Part shown: piece after piece, positions 23,201-29,039 of the stretch
Position numbering within the stretch: the stretch's first letter is position 1
Layout of the letters: each line of letters begins with the position of its first letter
Source: Crossaster papposus
Taxonomy: Eukaryota; Echinodermata; Asteroidea; Velatida; Solasteridae
Direction of reading: 5' to 3'
DNA length: 64,000 nucleotides
Assembly: GCA_037893245.1 (NCBI GenBank)
Contig: JBAIAA010000352.1
Location: 3,489,166 to 3,553,165, forward strand
The notes under the pieces: model-generated
The model's input: the letters and a program-made list of their open reading frames with translations, nothing else
What the model was told of the DNA's origin: nothing
Databases searched by the model: none
Position numbers and translations under genes: made by a program

Positions 23201-26200
23201 AGTTATATTAATTATAGTTATTTAGTTATATAGCCTTAAAATTTTTATCCGGGGAGTGGTTTGAGTTGAACTGTTACAGTTTTGTCCACAACCCTTGACT
23301 TTGTCAGAAATTTGATAATAATAATAATAATAATAATATTTTTGGCACTTTGGTAAATCCGATCGACTTCAGACTTGGCACACACTTAGACCACCACACA
23401 AATATTGAAAGTCAATTTTAAAAACCCGAAACAGCTCTGTGTTTGTCCACAAACACATGTCTAGTTTCTTCTTGAAACTTTTCACACATACGAACTATTG
23501 TATAAACAACAAAATATCAAAATTTCCAAAGCGTAGGATAGTTACGAGGACCTAATTTGCATATTTAATTACCGTGTTAATTAGACCACTAATGGACTTT
23601 AATCCAAACACTAACTACGCAAACACTACGCAAAATCGCGTAATTGAAGAGGTTTTTGATCATCTGATCACACCCAAAAAATGAGAATATTTAGATGAGG
23701 ACTTTGGCCGTGTCCGAAACGAGTGTCTAGAGCTACGGTCTACGTCTACAGCTACAGCTACATCTATTTAGGCGCCAAGGCAAATGGAATTCGGATGCGG
23801 CTGCGACAGAGCCTACGGCTAGTTATTGCGCCCCCAAGCGATGCTGGAATTAGTGTTTGCAAAATTACGATGTAAGAATTTACAACAATTATCGTCTGCT
23901 AGATGTTACGCAATGTTCGTTTACATCCAGTCAAAATACCTGATGATATTGACGTATTTGTTGATCTGTTGGTTTCAATTCAATGCACTATTATTTGAAA
24001 AATAAACGAAAATTTGCTCCAAAATTAACGTTAGTGCTGCCGCCATTTTGTTTTGCCTGAGCTAGACAACTTCTCTTACGGGTAGATTTTTGTGACGTTG
24101 TAGCCGTAGCTGTAGCTCGAGACGGCATTTCGGACAGCGCTACAAAATGGCCGACGCAGACAATAGCCGTAGCTGTAGCTCTAGACACCCGTTTTGGACA
24201 CGGCCTCTGGCTTTCCAAATTACGCAAAATATCAAAATTGACTACCTCTTCATATTTTGACTTTAGATGGCCATATCTCAGAATTACATCGAGCGACTTT
24301 GCTCTCATATTGTGGGGGACAAATTCCTCTTTTACAAACACGTTATATTCAGTCAGATCCTCAGCGACACAAACATAATGTATGGAGTTACGGCTTTCAG
24401 TAAAATTTCAGTTTTTGGTCGTCCACATAAACTGAAATCCCTTAGCCAGCCCAAGTTTCCCATTACATCCCTGGTCCCCCACGCACCTTGACGTGATTCT
24501 CCTCATTGTGTTGGTCCATCTCCGTGCGGGGAACCGGCTCCTCGCACTGCCTGCACAGCACGATGTTACGGCTGCAGTGATTCTGGTGCATGAGGTAGTT
24601 CAGAGATGGAATGTCTCGTTTGCTAGGAGTAAATAATGCATGAAAAGTATTGACAGTGGAAACAAAATACTTGATACTTACAAAATACTTACGAAATACT
24701 TACGAGAAACTAGTGATCCTCGAATCACAAGTATTGCCTTTTCTCGCGGCTGTTGTCTGTATGTTTTGTGCAATTTTGTGCAAAAAAAAACATTAAACAG
24801 ATCAGCGTCACAATTTATTTAAAATATGAATCCCCTAACCCATCCTTTTTCTAAAATTTAATGTTCTAAATTCACCACACTATACCATAGTTTGTTCAGC
24901 TGCCAATCATACTGAGTAAAAATACTATTATTTATTTATTTATATTCTTTTAATTTTTCATCTTTTAACATTATAAATATGATAAAATGAATAGGGATTG
25001 TCAAAAACTGTCATCTATAAATGATGTGTTCATCCAGACCGCTGTTCATAAAATAAGATTAATTTAGAGGGAAAAAAACGATCGTTTAAAACACGCAAAT
25101 ATCGAACATGCAATAAAAAAAAACTAATTAAAACGTGTAAAACTCCAAATACGCAGACATACAACCACATACAAATATAGGACAAGCCGGTATTTGACAA
25201 ACAAGAGCAGGCAAAAATCAGCCTTACAAGCGAACAAAATCAAGCAAACTAGAAAAAAAATATACCCAGCACGATATGTGGCAGAGGGGTATATTATCCA
25301 TATACCTCATACACACTCGACACTATTTTTACCCAACACATCCCCCTTAGAACCTAAAAAGAATTCCTGAGATTTCGAGAACACAACGGTCAACACAAAG
25401 CATTGTTGTTATTTAGTTATTGTTGTTGCAATTTTGTGCATTTGTGACCTGTCCCAACAAAACCCGGACGAAGTTTGCACAATATGTTTTATTACAATGT
25501 ACTCGTGAAGTCAGTTGGGATGGATTTTACCATTTTGAGGTTTCAAGTTTTTCCTGAATATCAAACTATTAACCCTAACTCCCTAGGATGTGTGCAAAAT
25601 CATATTGATATGGGGGGGATTTGAAGGGGGGGTAGGGTTAATCTACAATTTCCCTAAATTTGAAAATAATCCGTCACCCAGAAGTGTGTTTTTGTAAATA
25701 TTTTGAAAAACAAATGTGTGTAAAAATAATATGTTTTTTTCTGAACTTCGAAGCTGTTTATCTCATAATTAGGTTGTCAGGGTTTTATCACTAAATCCTT
25801 TCCCCAGGAGAGATACCATAGGGTGGGGTACATATGTAAATGATAATGATACATCATTTTAAAGGGATCGTATACGTTTGGTAATTACTCCAACAAAAAA
25901 CGGCAGTAAAAGTACAAAGGTTTGGATAGTATTATGCATTTTTAGAAACTTTTCACTTCGAAGTCCTCCGGTTATGGAAAAAGATATCCCCTCCTTTCCC
26001 CCAAAATTTGAATCTGAGAAGCGTTACTGCAGTGACGTTTCTCAGATTGTGTATTCCAATGCAGATTATTTTTCCTGCGTGGACATAACCACTCCAGATT
26101 TTCGGCAATATTTCAAAATAGCTATCACCTTTTTAAATGAAATTTTTACAGGTTAGTTTTATGGTATATATCTATAACTATATAGGATTGAAACAAACAG

Positions 26201-26378
26201 TAGGTTCTAATTACCAAATGTTTACAATCCCTTTAAAGCTGAGAACCTTTCAGAGGAATTCAGTATTTGAGCCACATTTATGGTGCTAGGTTTTTTCGTA
26301 ACTGAGCTTAATTACAACACTGCCGCCTTACCAGTTACTGCAAAACTCCGTAGCAGAGGGATCCTGTTCATTCGCCAT
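7982..26378 (-). CDS. XAF1/TRAFD1-like TRAF-type zinc-finger protein, five exons
   Basis: The coding exons, read on the minus strand, are 26378-26332, 24622-24487, 10362-10309, 8955-8487 and 8274-7982. All junctions are GT-AG and the phases agree. The lengths sum to 999 nt, giving 332 aa. Zinc-binding pairs are visible: C13/C16-H28/C32, C39/C42-H54/H59, C64/C66-H78/(H82)C83, C90/C93-H105/C109 and C116/C119-H131/C136. The CGSRTE signature (109-114) is typical of the XAF1 and TRAFD1 (FLN29) family. The rest is a polar, proline-rich tail with a DELDRRMAQQLAHD helix that resembles a ubiquitin-interacting motif only loosely. Vertebrate XAF1 antagonises XIAP and TRAFD1 dampens innate signalling; a similar immune or apoptotic role is inference. 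Length is nearer XAF1 (about 300 aa) than TRAFD1. Intron 2 (14.1 kb) contains a LINE and an antisense transposase-like gene. Confidence 0.88.
8487..8955 (-). CDS. XAF1-like gene, exon 4
   Basis: Acceptor CCTCCTAG lies before 8955 and donor GTAAAA follows 8487. It encodes ADHCSQRQVTCEYC, the CGSRTEPCPKCG finger, and a proline- and arginine-rich linker. The frame stays open past the donor to 8407, but that read-through tail is intronic because exon 5 joins in phase. Confidence 0.88.
9179..9560. mobile_element. TGTGACCGG-ended MITE
   Basis: The left end TGTGACCGGCTCTACAAAAA, followed by GGTGTCTTATGTCGCC, pairs with GCGACTTAAGACACC and TTTTTGTAGAGCCGGTAACA at the right. The element is about 380 bp and has no coding capacity. 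Confidence 0.75.
9615..9981. mobile_element. TTAA-bounded MITE (Kolobok-like)
   Basis: It lies between TTAA at 9615 and TTAA at 9978. The left end AGGTAGGATACACCATT continues GGTAATTGC; the right end is AATGGTGTATCTTACCTT. Same family as 5187-5924. Confidence 0.75.
9978..10244. mobile_element. TTAA-bounded MITE, inverted, abutting the previous copy
   Basis: Opposite orientation to 9615-9981, sharing the TTAA at 9978-9981. It is internally shortened and ends at TTAA 10241-10244. This reproduces the head-to-head dimer arrangement seen at 5187-5924. Confidence 0.72.
10309..10362 (-). CDS. XAF1-like gene, exon 3 (54 nt)
   Basis: Short exon between acceptor CTCCCCCAG and donor GTAAGT, in phase 0 at both ends. 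It encodes VTCRCGEAVEKCKQEEHN, i.e. the third zinc finger's C-x-C pair and first histidine; exon 4 supplies the remaining ligands (DHC). Confidence 0.85.
10468..10922. mobile_element. TGTGACCCGCTCC-ended MITE, about 455 bp
   Basis: The left end TGTGACCCGCTCCAGGAAAA pairs with TTTTCCTGGAGCGGGTCACA at the right. TA flanks both sides, suggesting a TA target duplication. Inside, CTTAAATGACATATGTCATT is repeated about three times (10547-10615). Confidence 0.8.
10925..11159. mobile_element. TGTGACCATCCACGAC-ended MITE, about 235 bp
   Basis: The left end TGTGACCATCCACGACAAAA pairs with CCCTTTCGTCGTGGACAGTC near the right end. It lies directly against the preceding element and against a partial element on its right. 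Confidence 0.7.
11158..11425. mobile_element. Half copy of the 610-bp TGTGACCTGTC element
   Basis: The sequence from GTGACCTGGCACCACAATAT through TTTCACAAAACATG to AACGGCTATGTTCTAATCAT matches, in order, the complement of the right half of the element at 59738-60347. The other half is missing. Confidence 0.7.
11426..12515. repeat. Degenerate long tandem repeats with CACGTG/TGACGTCA motifs
   Basis: Blocks beginning near TTTGTACACGTTTTTCTTCA start at about 11490, 11669, 11990, 12175 and 12498, with alternating spacings of about 180 and 322 bp (a composite unit of roughly 500 bp). Each block ends in a GTCACGTGACGTCAC-type motif, near 11629, 11807, 11952, 12126, 12313 and 12461 (some degenerate). 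A related fragment lies at 23341-23400. The repeat is cut by the LINE that starts at about 12516. Confidence 0.75.
12504..12929 (+). pseudogene. LINE endonuclease C-terminal part, frame broken
   Basis: From about 12518 the frame reads as the end of a LINE apurinic endonuclease, with VFYRPPNS-like (GVFYRPPNSG) and TGDFNLPKLKW motifs. It fails near 12890, after ESCIN, where an indel (two extra bases or one missing) shifts the sense to the next frame at SSEPNIILNV. The first codons (before 12518) belong to the flanking repeat, not to the LINE. The N-terminal catalytic part is absent, so the endonuclease is inactive. Confidence 0.8.
12516..15575 (+). mobile_element. 5'-truncated jockey/CR1-type non-LTR retrotransposon
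   Basis: The element begins within the C-terminal part of an apurinic endonuclease domain, continues through a full reverse transcriptase and ends in an A+T-rich 3' region ending near AATAAAACAAACAC. The 5' junction interrupts a repeat block, as expected for target-primed insertion with truncation. It lies in intron 2 of the XAF1-like gene, opposite to the gene's orientation. The 3' boundary is approximate. Confidence 0.85.
12896..15109 (+). CDS. LINE reverse transcriptase ORF (jockey/CR1 type)
   Basis: The frame of 737 codons is intact. It holds the SDHDVV end of the endonuclease (about residue 20), a linker, and reverse transcriptase blocks: RPISLTSVVSKTLERI, GFRAQRSCDTQL, FLDFAKAFDRV, GVPQGTILGP and the catalytic YADD at 471-474. 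A thumb/C-terminal region follows (ERYLGVMINDKLNWNDH, RLDYCCIAWDPY). The protein would copy its RNA at nicked target DNA. The reading frame is only the downstream piece of a longer ORF2 and has lost its own start, so autonomous activity is unlikely. The YADD and the surrounding blocks look undamaged, suggesting recent insertion. Confidence 0.85.
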   Translation: MLFSSEPNIILNVHIVPGISDHDVVIFECACGLKQIPGAKRKVYFYSQADFGKFRNSLRIAQSKLLDTIKDGDIQSSWLSWKHLLFDIVDSTVPHKVVCDKRKSTPWITGEIKQLIRKRNRLFKIAKKSNRTEHWSRYKDVRHEVKCKIKRNRANHIDHIVSGIDSNPKKFWNYIKISKSDNPSIECLTVNGDKITNPEVMAEALNTQFNSVFNIHVDPDDHISNLEPSVDMMRDVRCTSYEVCKLLKDIDVSKSQGPDNISPRILKEGAEYLAPSLTKLFNASLEVGIVPDEWRRAHVVPVFKKGKRDDPSNYRPISLTSVVSKTLERIVCNKLIKHLHNNHILDDNQHGFRAQRSCDTQLIDAIHDWSSYLDAGHSVDIIFLDFAKAFDRVCHDLLHNKLITYGVGVPNIKWIMNFLRDREQRVSMNGNFSLWSKVKSGVPQGTILGPILFLCFINDISENIHSTIRLYADDCVLYRPIAANSDIEILQSDLNSLCKWSDQWKLNFNIDKCKVMRMSRKHHTSQHLYCIGNNILSATKCERYLGVMINDKLNWNDHCNDIYTKSNKTLGLIKRNFGSCSANILKRLYISLIRSRLDYCCIAWDPYRLNHSSVVERVQNQSVRFICRDWHSHYDTLLNQLGWTDLPTRRKFFRLVMCYKIVKGCININSLKKFHPAFRIGRKDNSLKLNIPFARTDCFKYSYFLRTANEWNSLPEHVIQNASLNVFKSSLFNVLTF
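15576..15810. other. Spacer after LINE
   Basis: No gene or repeat boundary is recognised here. The sequence is A+T-rich and unremarkable. Confidence 0.35.
15811..16475. promoter_or_regulatory. Cluster of GTTCGTAAC motifs around a candidate promoter
   Basis: GTTCGTAAC or its complement GTTACGAAC occurs exactly at 15819, 15844, 16028, 16237 and 16462. Near matches lie at 16217 (TTTACGAAC), 16361 (GTTACGAAA), 16431 (GTTCGTAAA), 16767 (GTTACGAAA) and near 17004 (TTCGTAACG). Such density of a 9-mer within 660 bp is not expected by chance, and it is confined to the region before the 957-aa gene. A TATA-like GATATAAA lies at 16114. The motifs could be transcription factor sites or subterminal transposase-binding sites; the sequence does not decide. 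Confidence 0.55.
16145..16212 (+). other. Candidate non-coding first exon of the transposase-like gene
   Basis: A consensus 5' splice site, CAG|GTAAGT, lies at 16212/16213, about 100 bp after a TATA-like GATATAAA (16114). A matching acceptor (ATTTGAAG) precedes 17597, eight bases before the ATG at 17605. The start of the exon is a guess from the TATA spacing. Confidence 0.4.
16560..17240. mobile_element. Foldback MITE of about 660 bp
   Basis: Two arms of about 300 bp are imperfect inverted copies. Left blocks GACACACCACCTGAGATACA, ATCATCGATGATTAAAATCATGGTAC-like sequence, GAGAGCTCTC and CAGTTAGCGCGCACGCAGTG pair in reverse order with right blocks ACTGCGCGCGCTAACTGTGA, GGGAGCTCTC and TGTATCTCCAGTGGTGTGTC. 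A fragment of the same family is at 27361-27460. It sits in the presumed first intron of the transposase-like gene. Short frames inside mirror each other and are not genes. Confidence 0.8.
17241..17596. other. A+T-rich end of the presumed first intron
   Basis: T-rich sequence with a GGGGGGGAGGGGGGG run near 17477 leads to the acceptor at 17596. No exon is seen. Confidence 0.4.
17605..20014 (+). CDS. Transposase-like gene, main coding exon
   Basis: This 2410-nt exon codes residues 1-803 plus one base and ends at GCAG|GTTTGT. The frame continues past the donor to 20037, but the final residues there are intronic because downstream exons fit only with splicing at 20014. It starts at the ATG just after the ATTTGAAG acceptor. 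Confidence 0.82.
17605..21461 (+). CDS. Intact multi-exon transposase-like protein, 957 aa
   Basis: Exons 17605-20014, 20148-20201, 20628-20702 and 21127-21461 join in phase 1 at every junction (GT-AG) and total 2874 nt. Residues 1-150 are very basic and probably helical (repeated YLEFRAKETQRLRDFRKQM, KQKQVKRRDYWKIKKREQR). Cysteine pairs follow (CLCEYC, about 375; CRNCG, about 436). The core resembles an RNase H-like transposase: a hydrophobic strand ending at D529 (VILVMDFAENF), a second acidic site D617 (QWSDGCSSQYKS), and FFGSRHGKNPCDGEGG with H653, D659 and E661. The C-terminal exon has a small tryptophan-rich domain (GDWCSVNYDGVTYPG ... WRWPDPPDSVWY). I recognise the architecture as a multicopy, unnamed protein family of marine invertebrates but not its function; DNA transposase or domesticated derivative is inference. 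It lies antisense in an intron of the XAF1-like gene. Confidence 0.8.
20148..20201 (+). CDS. Transposase-like gene, small acidic exon
   Basis: 54 nt between acceptor ATATGACAG and donor GTAAAG. It encodes GCLTNDEELSETEEIELE, an acidic linker. An earlier AG (TTGTAG, 20133) would give a stop in the joined frame, so the later one is preferred. Confidence 0.65.
20628..20702 (+). CDS. Transposase-like gene, acidic repeat exon
   Basis: 75 nt between acceptor TTTGTAG and donor GTATGT. It encodes EKSVTEDASSEDKARDSSSE and DKAH, including a duplicated SSEDKA unit whose DNA (TCAAGCGAGGACAAAGCAC) is a tandem repeat. The exon is acidic and serine-rich, likely disordered. Confidence 0.65.
20703..21126. 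other. Last intron of the transposase-like gene, with MITE
   Basis: The intron contains an inverted-repeat element at 20878-21092 and TTGATTGATTGATTGA microsatellite sequence near 20820. No other exon was found. Confidence 0.6.
20878..21092. mobile_element. 215-bp MITE in an intron
   Basis: The ends ATGTTCCCTCTGTTTAC and its approximate complement near 21078-21092 pair. Inner blocks GCATCGTGTTTTGCATAAAA and TTTTATGTAAAACACGATGC also pair. A typical non-coding palindromic element. Confidence 0.75.
21127..21461 (+). CDS. Transposase-like gene, terminal exon
   Basis: Acceptor TCTTAAAG precedes 21127; the stop codon is TGA at 21459-21461. The exon encodes an acidic helix (DLNDNLDAIMGEIQEILEE) and a compact domain with five tryptophans (DWC, MWRW, VWY), ending in ISPPNLIGSRGLFKF. 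This domain is the conserved C-terminal part of the family and could be a Tudor- or SH3-like fold. Confidence 0.72.
21583..22077. mobile_element. AGGGCTGTGCA-ended element with nested palindrome
   Basis: AGGGCTGTGCATTTACGGGTAC at 21583 pairs with GTACCGATGCAC...TGCACAGCCCT at 22050-22077. A second inverted pair lies inside: GTAACGGTCTCACTTATCCG (about 21888) against CGGATAAGTGAGATTGTTAC (about 21992). The short CAGGGCTG-like terminus resembles hAT ends; no target duplication is certain. Confidence 0.6.
22078..23449. other. Intron 2 of XAF1-like gene, simple repeats
   Basis: No exon was found. Visible features are a 24-bp duplication (TGAATTTTAAAATAAATTG, 22610-22650), a pure C run at 22821-22840, three tandem units of about 37 bp with GAATGTCCGTCC (22910-22990), and an ATA microsatellite at 23318-23338. 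Confidence 0.6.
23450..24325. mobile_element. Diverged TGTGACCTGTC-family element with nested MITE
   Basis: Blocks AATTAGACCACTAATGGACT, AACACTAACTACGCAAA, GAGGTTTTTGAT and CTTTCCAAATTACGCAAAAT appear in the same order as in the complement of 59738-60100. It ends near 24325 with the CTCATATTGTGGGGGACA terminus. It is interrupted by the element at 23706-24205. Confidence 0.72.
23706..24205. mobile_element. GGCCGTGTCC-ended MITE, 500 bp
   Basis: GGCCGTGTCCGAAACGAGTG plus TCTAGAGCTACGG at the left pairs with CCGTAGCTGTAGCTCTAGAC and CACCCGTTTTGGACACGGCC at the right. The surrounding older element continues on both sides, so this is a nested insertion. Confidence 0.8.
24487..24622 (-). CDS. XAF1-like gene, exon 2
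   Basis: Acceptor ACTCCTAG precedes 24622 and donor GTGCGT follows 24487. It encodes KRDIPSLNYLMHQNHCSRN, then the second finger CRQCEEPVPRTEMDQHNEE and NHVK. The first base completes the split TG|C codon for cysteine 16. Confidence 0.88.
24800..25210. repeat. 400-bp dispersed duplicate of 33630-34020
   Basis: Collinear high similarity to 33630-34020 from AATATGAATC(C/T)CCTAACCCATCC through GTAAAAATACTATTAT to GACAAGCCGGTATTTGACAA. The function is unknown; probably a transposable element portion. It lies in intron 1 of the XAF1-like gene. Confidence 0.75.
25262..25400. mobile_element. AGCACGATATGTGGCAG-ended MITE, partial
   Basis: CCCAGCACGATATGTGGCAG begins a sequence that continues through CACATCCCCCTTAGAACC to GAATTCCTGAGATTTCGAGA, matching 43822-43950 and the complement of 33480-33607. 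The opposite terminal repeat is missing here. Confidence 0.6.
25443..25858. mobile_element. TGTGACCTGTCCCAACAAAA-type element
   Basis: The left end matches the 6853 family and the interior GAAGCTGTTTATCTCATAAT / TCACTAAATCCTTTCCC is the complement of 6960-7040. The two copies are therefore opposite halves of related palindromic elements. Confidence 0.6.
25859..26236. mobile_element. TTAA-bounded MITE, second family
   Basis: TTAA at 25859 and 26233 bounds inverted ends AAGGGATCGTATACGTTTGG and its complement CCAAATGTTTACAATCCCTT (imperfect). TTAA duplication with an AG/AA start again suggests a Kolobok-type source. It lies about 95 bp from exon 1 of the XAF1-like gene, in intron 1. The 92-codon frame inside (25878-26156) has no recognisable domain. 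Confidence 0.7.
26332..26378 (-). CDS. XAF1-like gene, exon 1 with start codon
   Basis: The ATG at 26378 opens MANEQDPSATEFCSN and the first two bases of a cysteine codon, followed by donor GTAAG at 26331-26327. This supplies the first C-x2-C pair, completed by exon 2 (CSNC|KRDIP), so the zinc finger is restored only by this splice. Confidence 0.82.
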
Positions 26379-26609
26379 CATTATCAATCAATGCAAGTCC
26401 TTCTATCCAAGCTTTGAATTAATTCTGAATCTGTATAATTAAACAAATAAGAATACATTTTCAAAATTAGTTTGCATGATTCAGTGACCACTTATTCTTT
26501 TACAAAAACACTAGCTGTAGTGTAATGTAAAAAAAAGATGGAAACTCCCTGATCATGGGGGCGATCATGGGCGGTGAGTCCAGTATACGGCCACAGAATG
26601 GGGCTAGGT
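26379..26609. promoter_or_regulatory. Presumed 5' leader and promoter of the XAF1-like gene
   Basis: Immediately upstream of the minus-strand start codon. No TATA box or other decisive core element is clear; the assignment rests on position only. Confidence 0.3.
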
Positions 26610-26654
26610 TAGATAAACCATTTGCAGATATTGAAAAGGTTTACTACCACACTA

Positions 26655-27196
26655 GGCCATTTAAAATTAATAAATAGGTTTACATCACTAAGATTAAAAA
26701 AATTGGTGGGGAGGGGAATTTATATTTTTTTAATTTTATATTTCACCCTGAGAATGACTGAAACCGCAAGGCGCTTTTCCCGCCAAAATACATCGTCAAT
26801 CACTCCGACAGTACATGTGAATATTAAATTGAAATAAATTGAAATTTAATTGTATACGTAGCGATCGTTCATTGTTTATTAAATAGTATCAATACAGTGT
26901 GGCTTGAGCACATTGGAATGATAGTCATAGTGGAAGGAATAGGGCCTACTGACATCGTTAGCCACCTGTCCACTGACGATCTTTGCAGAGTGCGCTATTG
27001 CATGCCGTCAGCAACGTGATGCGACTTTTCTGAAGGCGGGTTTTAATGAAGCGATCGCGTACGTCTCCCTACAAGCGCTGGATGGCTCGCGCAGTTGCAG
27101 TTTGCAGTTTTATATAAAATATGAAAAAAAATTTGGGACGGAGCTAAAAATCGGGACGGACTGTGATGTAAACCTATTTATTAATTTTAAATGGCC
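26655..27196. mobile_element. 540-bp element with perfect 34-bp inverted ends
   Basis: GGCCATTTAAAATTAATAAA plus TAGGTTTACATCAC at the left is perfectly complementary to 27163-27196. It splits a relic of the AGGTAGGATACACC MITE family (flanks ACCATTTGCAGATATTG at 26618 and TTACCAAATTATTA at 27207). Confidence 0.82.
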
Positions 27197-27270
27197 TTAT
27201 TAATTATTACCAAATTATTATTAAATATCTTACTTATTTAAAAGTAAATATTGATTTCTAGGCATGAATT

Positions 27271-28032
27271 AGTCCGAGTAACTAGGACCCTACTTATCGT
27301 TTTTTAACATCTGGACATGATCTAGCGATAGTAGGGTCCTACGATTCGTATAAGTAAACCTTAGTACCACAATCTTAATCGTCGATGTGTACTTGTATCT
27401 CAGATGGCTTATCAAGTACTTTTGTGGCCATTTTGAGGGTGAAATCTGGTGTTTCTTTGGGCAAATATTCGGGCAAAGTGGCATTTTGATTTAAATGTAA
27501 ACAAACCAATGGAACTCCCTAGTCCAGATGTCCAGGTGTTAAACAAGGGAAGTCACTATAAACTAACCAGTGTAGCGGTTCTTGTTGTATTTTTCAAGAA
27601 ACTTATGTACCCTAACCCGGTTTTCCCTTCAGCCTTGTTCAATGATTAAAATAACCCATAAGAACATTGGAGAAGAAAAAGACAAACGTTAATGAGTCGG
27701 ATTCGAACCGCAGACCTTTCGATCTATAGCTCTCCTCTTTACCAACTAATTGGCGAGTTGGTCGAGGAAGCCGTTCTTTATAATTCTTTATGGTTCTATA
27801 ACCCTAACTCCCTCACCATTGTTATTGAACAATACAATTCCTTCAAAATCCTCCAACTTCCTTTGTTGTGTAAGGAGTTAGGGTTAACGTATATGAGTTG
27901 TCATTGCTCTTTCTCATGAATATACATTCACGCACCACCCAGCTCCTGAAAAAAAATAACGCAAACCCCTACCGGTTAGTATTAAGTGTCTTCCTTAAAA
28001 AAGCGATAAGTAGGGTCCTAGTTACTCGGACT
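27271..28032. mobile_element. 760-bp element with 30-bp inverted ends
   Basis: AGTCCGAGTAACTAGGACCC plus TACTTATCG pairs with CGATAAGTAGGGTCC plus TAGTTACTCGGACT at 28003-28032. Inside are a fragment of the 16560-17240 foldback family (27361-27460), the tRNA-like module at 27690-27765, and CCCTAACTCCC/GGAGTTAGGG palindromic pieces. The flanks are pieces of the TTAA-type MITE. Confidence 0.75.
27690..27765 (-). repeat. tRNA-derived module (SINE head or tRNA pseudogene)
   Basis: On the minus strand an A-box-like TAGTTGGTAAAGAGG is followed 30 bp later by a perfect B box, GGTTCGAATCC. An anticodon-arm-like AGCTATAGATCGAAAGG lies between. Acceptor stem pairing is not convincing, so a functional tRNA is unlikely. 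A diverged copy is at 34104-34165. Confidence 0.5.
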
Positions 28033-28990
28033 AGTATAGGATACACCATTTGCAGATATCAAAAAGGTTTACTACCGAAATATTAGAAAATATCTTACTT
28101 ATATCAAATAACGATTCTATTTCTAGGCATGATCCATTTCTAGGCATGATCCAGCAAAATGATTGCGCTGAATATCCTGTAAACTGTTCCGAAAATTTTT
28201 ATAAAAAATGGAGTTCAGTGAAGCAACTTGCAAGGTAAAAACACAAGTTATGATTTAATTAACTTGAATTTGAAAACGAAACATAACAAAATTAGTTTAC
28301 AAATTGCACAAAATCAGGTTTGGGTGGCGACTTTACCGTCACACTAGTCACAGTCACAGACGTTAGGCCTATGCCTAAGCTGTTTCATCATTTGGGGATT
28401 TCCCTTTCTGTGCAATATAGTGCGCGCAATCTACACGTACGTCGGCTGCGACCGAGAAACGCTAAAAGCCCAATGATCAAAACGTTATTTTACTCATGCC
28501 GCATGAACTTTTAGGAGATCATTTTGAATAACCAGAAAATGATAATTAATTGATAATGGGGTTAACATTACCAGATTACTGAGATTTGTTACCGGATATA
28601 AAGCAACGATGAGCGACACAGACAGTATTGTATCCTGATATCACTGATGACACTGTCGCAGTTGTGAAGTCCCTTTTATTTTAATAAAAACCGGGTTCTG
28701 TTTTATTTTTCTACTACTCAATTAGAAACAATCGCAGTCAAGGTACCATACACTCATATATATGTAGAGGGCGCTATTCAATCCGCGCGGTGACAAACTG
28801 ACAAACTGAAGTACAGTGTGTCTGTACATAGACCTATTTCACTGAGTGGTGTGTCACGTAGCCAAAATTATTTTAAAAAGAAGTTAAAGTTCAACTTCTG
28901 GATTATCTTAACAATCATGAAACGATTAATGTGGATCAGGTTGCATTTAAAAAAATTCTTCTACTCAATTTAGCTTGCATTGTGTAATTG
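28033..28990. other. Intergenic, MITE fragment then no feature
   Basis: 28033-28205 is a decayed copy of the AGGTAGGATACACC family (GGATACACCATTTGCAGATA, then ATCCAGCAAAATGATTGCGC). The remainder holds nothing recognisable. Confidence 0.5.
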
Positions 28991-29039
28991 ATAAATTATT
29001 ATGAAGCTTTTAATTAACATGAGGTTGTTGGCTCTTGTT

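Noticed and set aside
25878..26156. 92-codon frame
   Set aside because: Lies wholly within a TTAA-bounded MITE in an intron, with no domain.
27690..27765. Functional tRNA gene
   Set aside because: A and B boxes are present, but acceptor and D stems do not pair convincingly and a diverged copy exists elsewhere; more likely tRNA-derived repeat.
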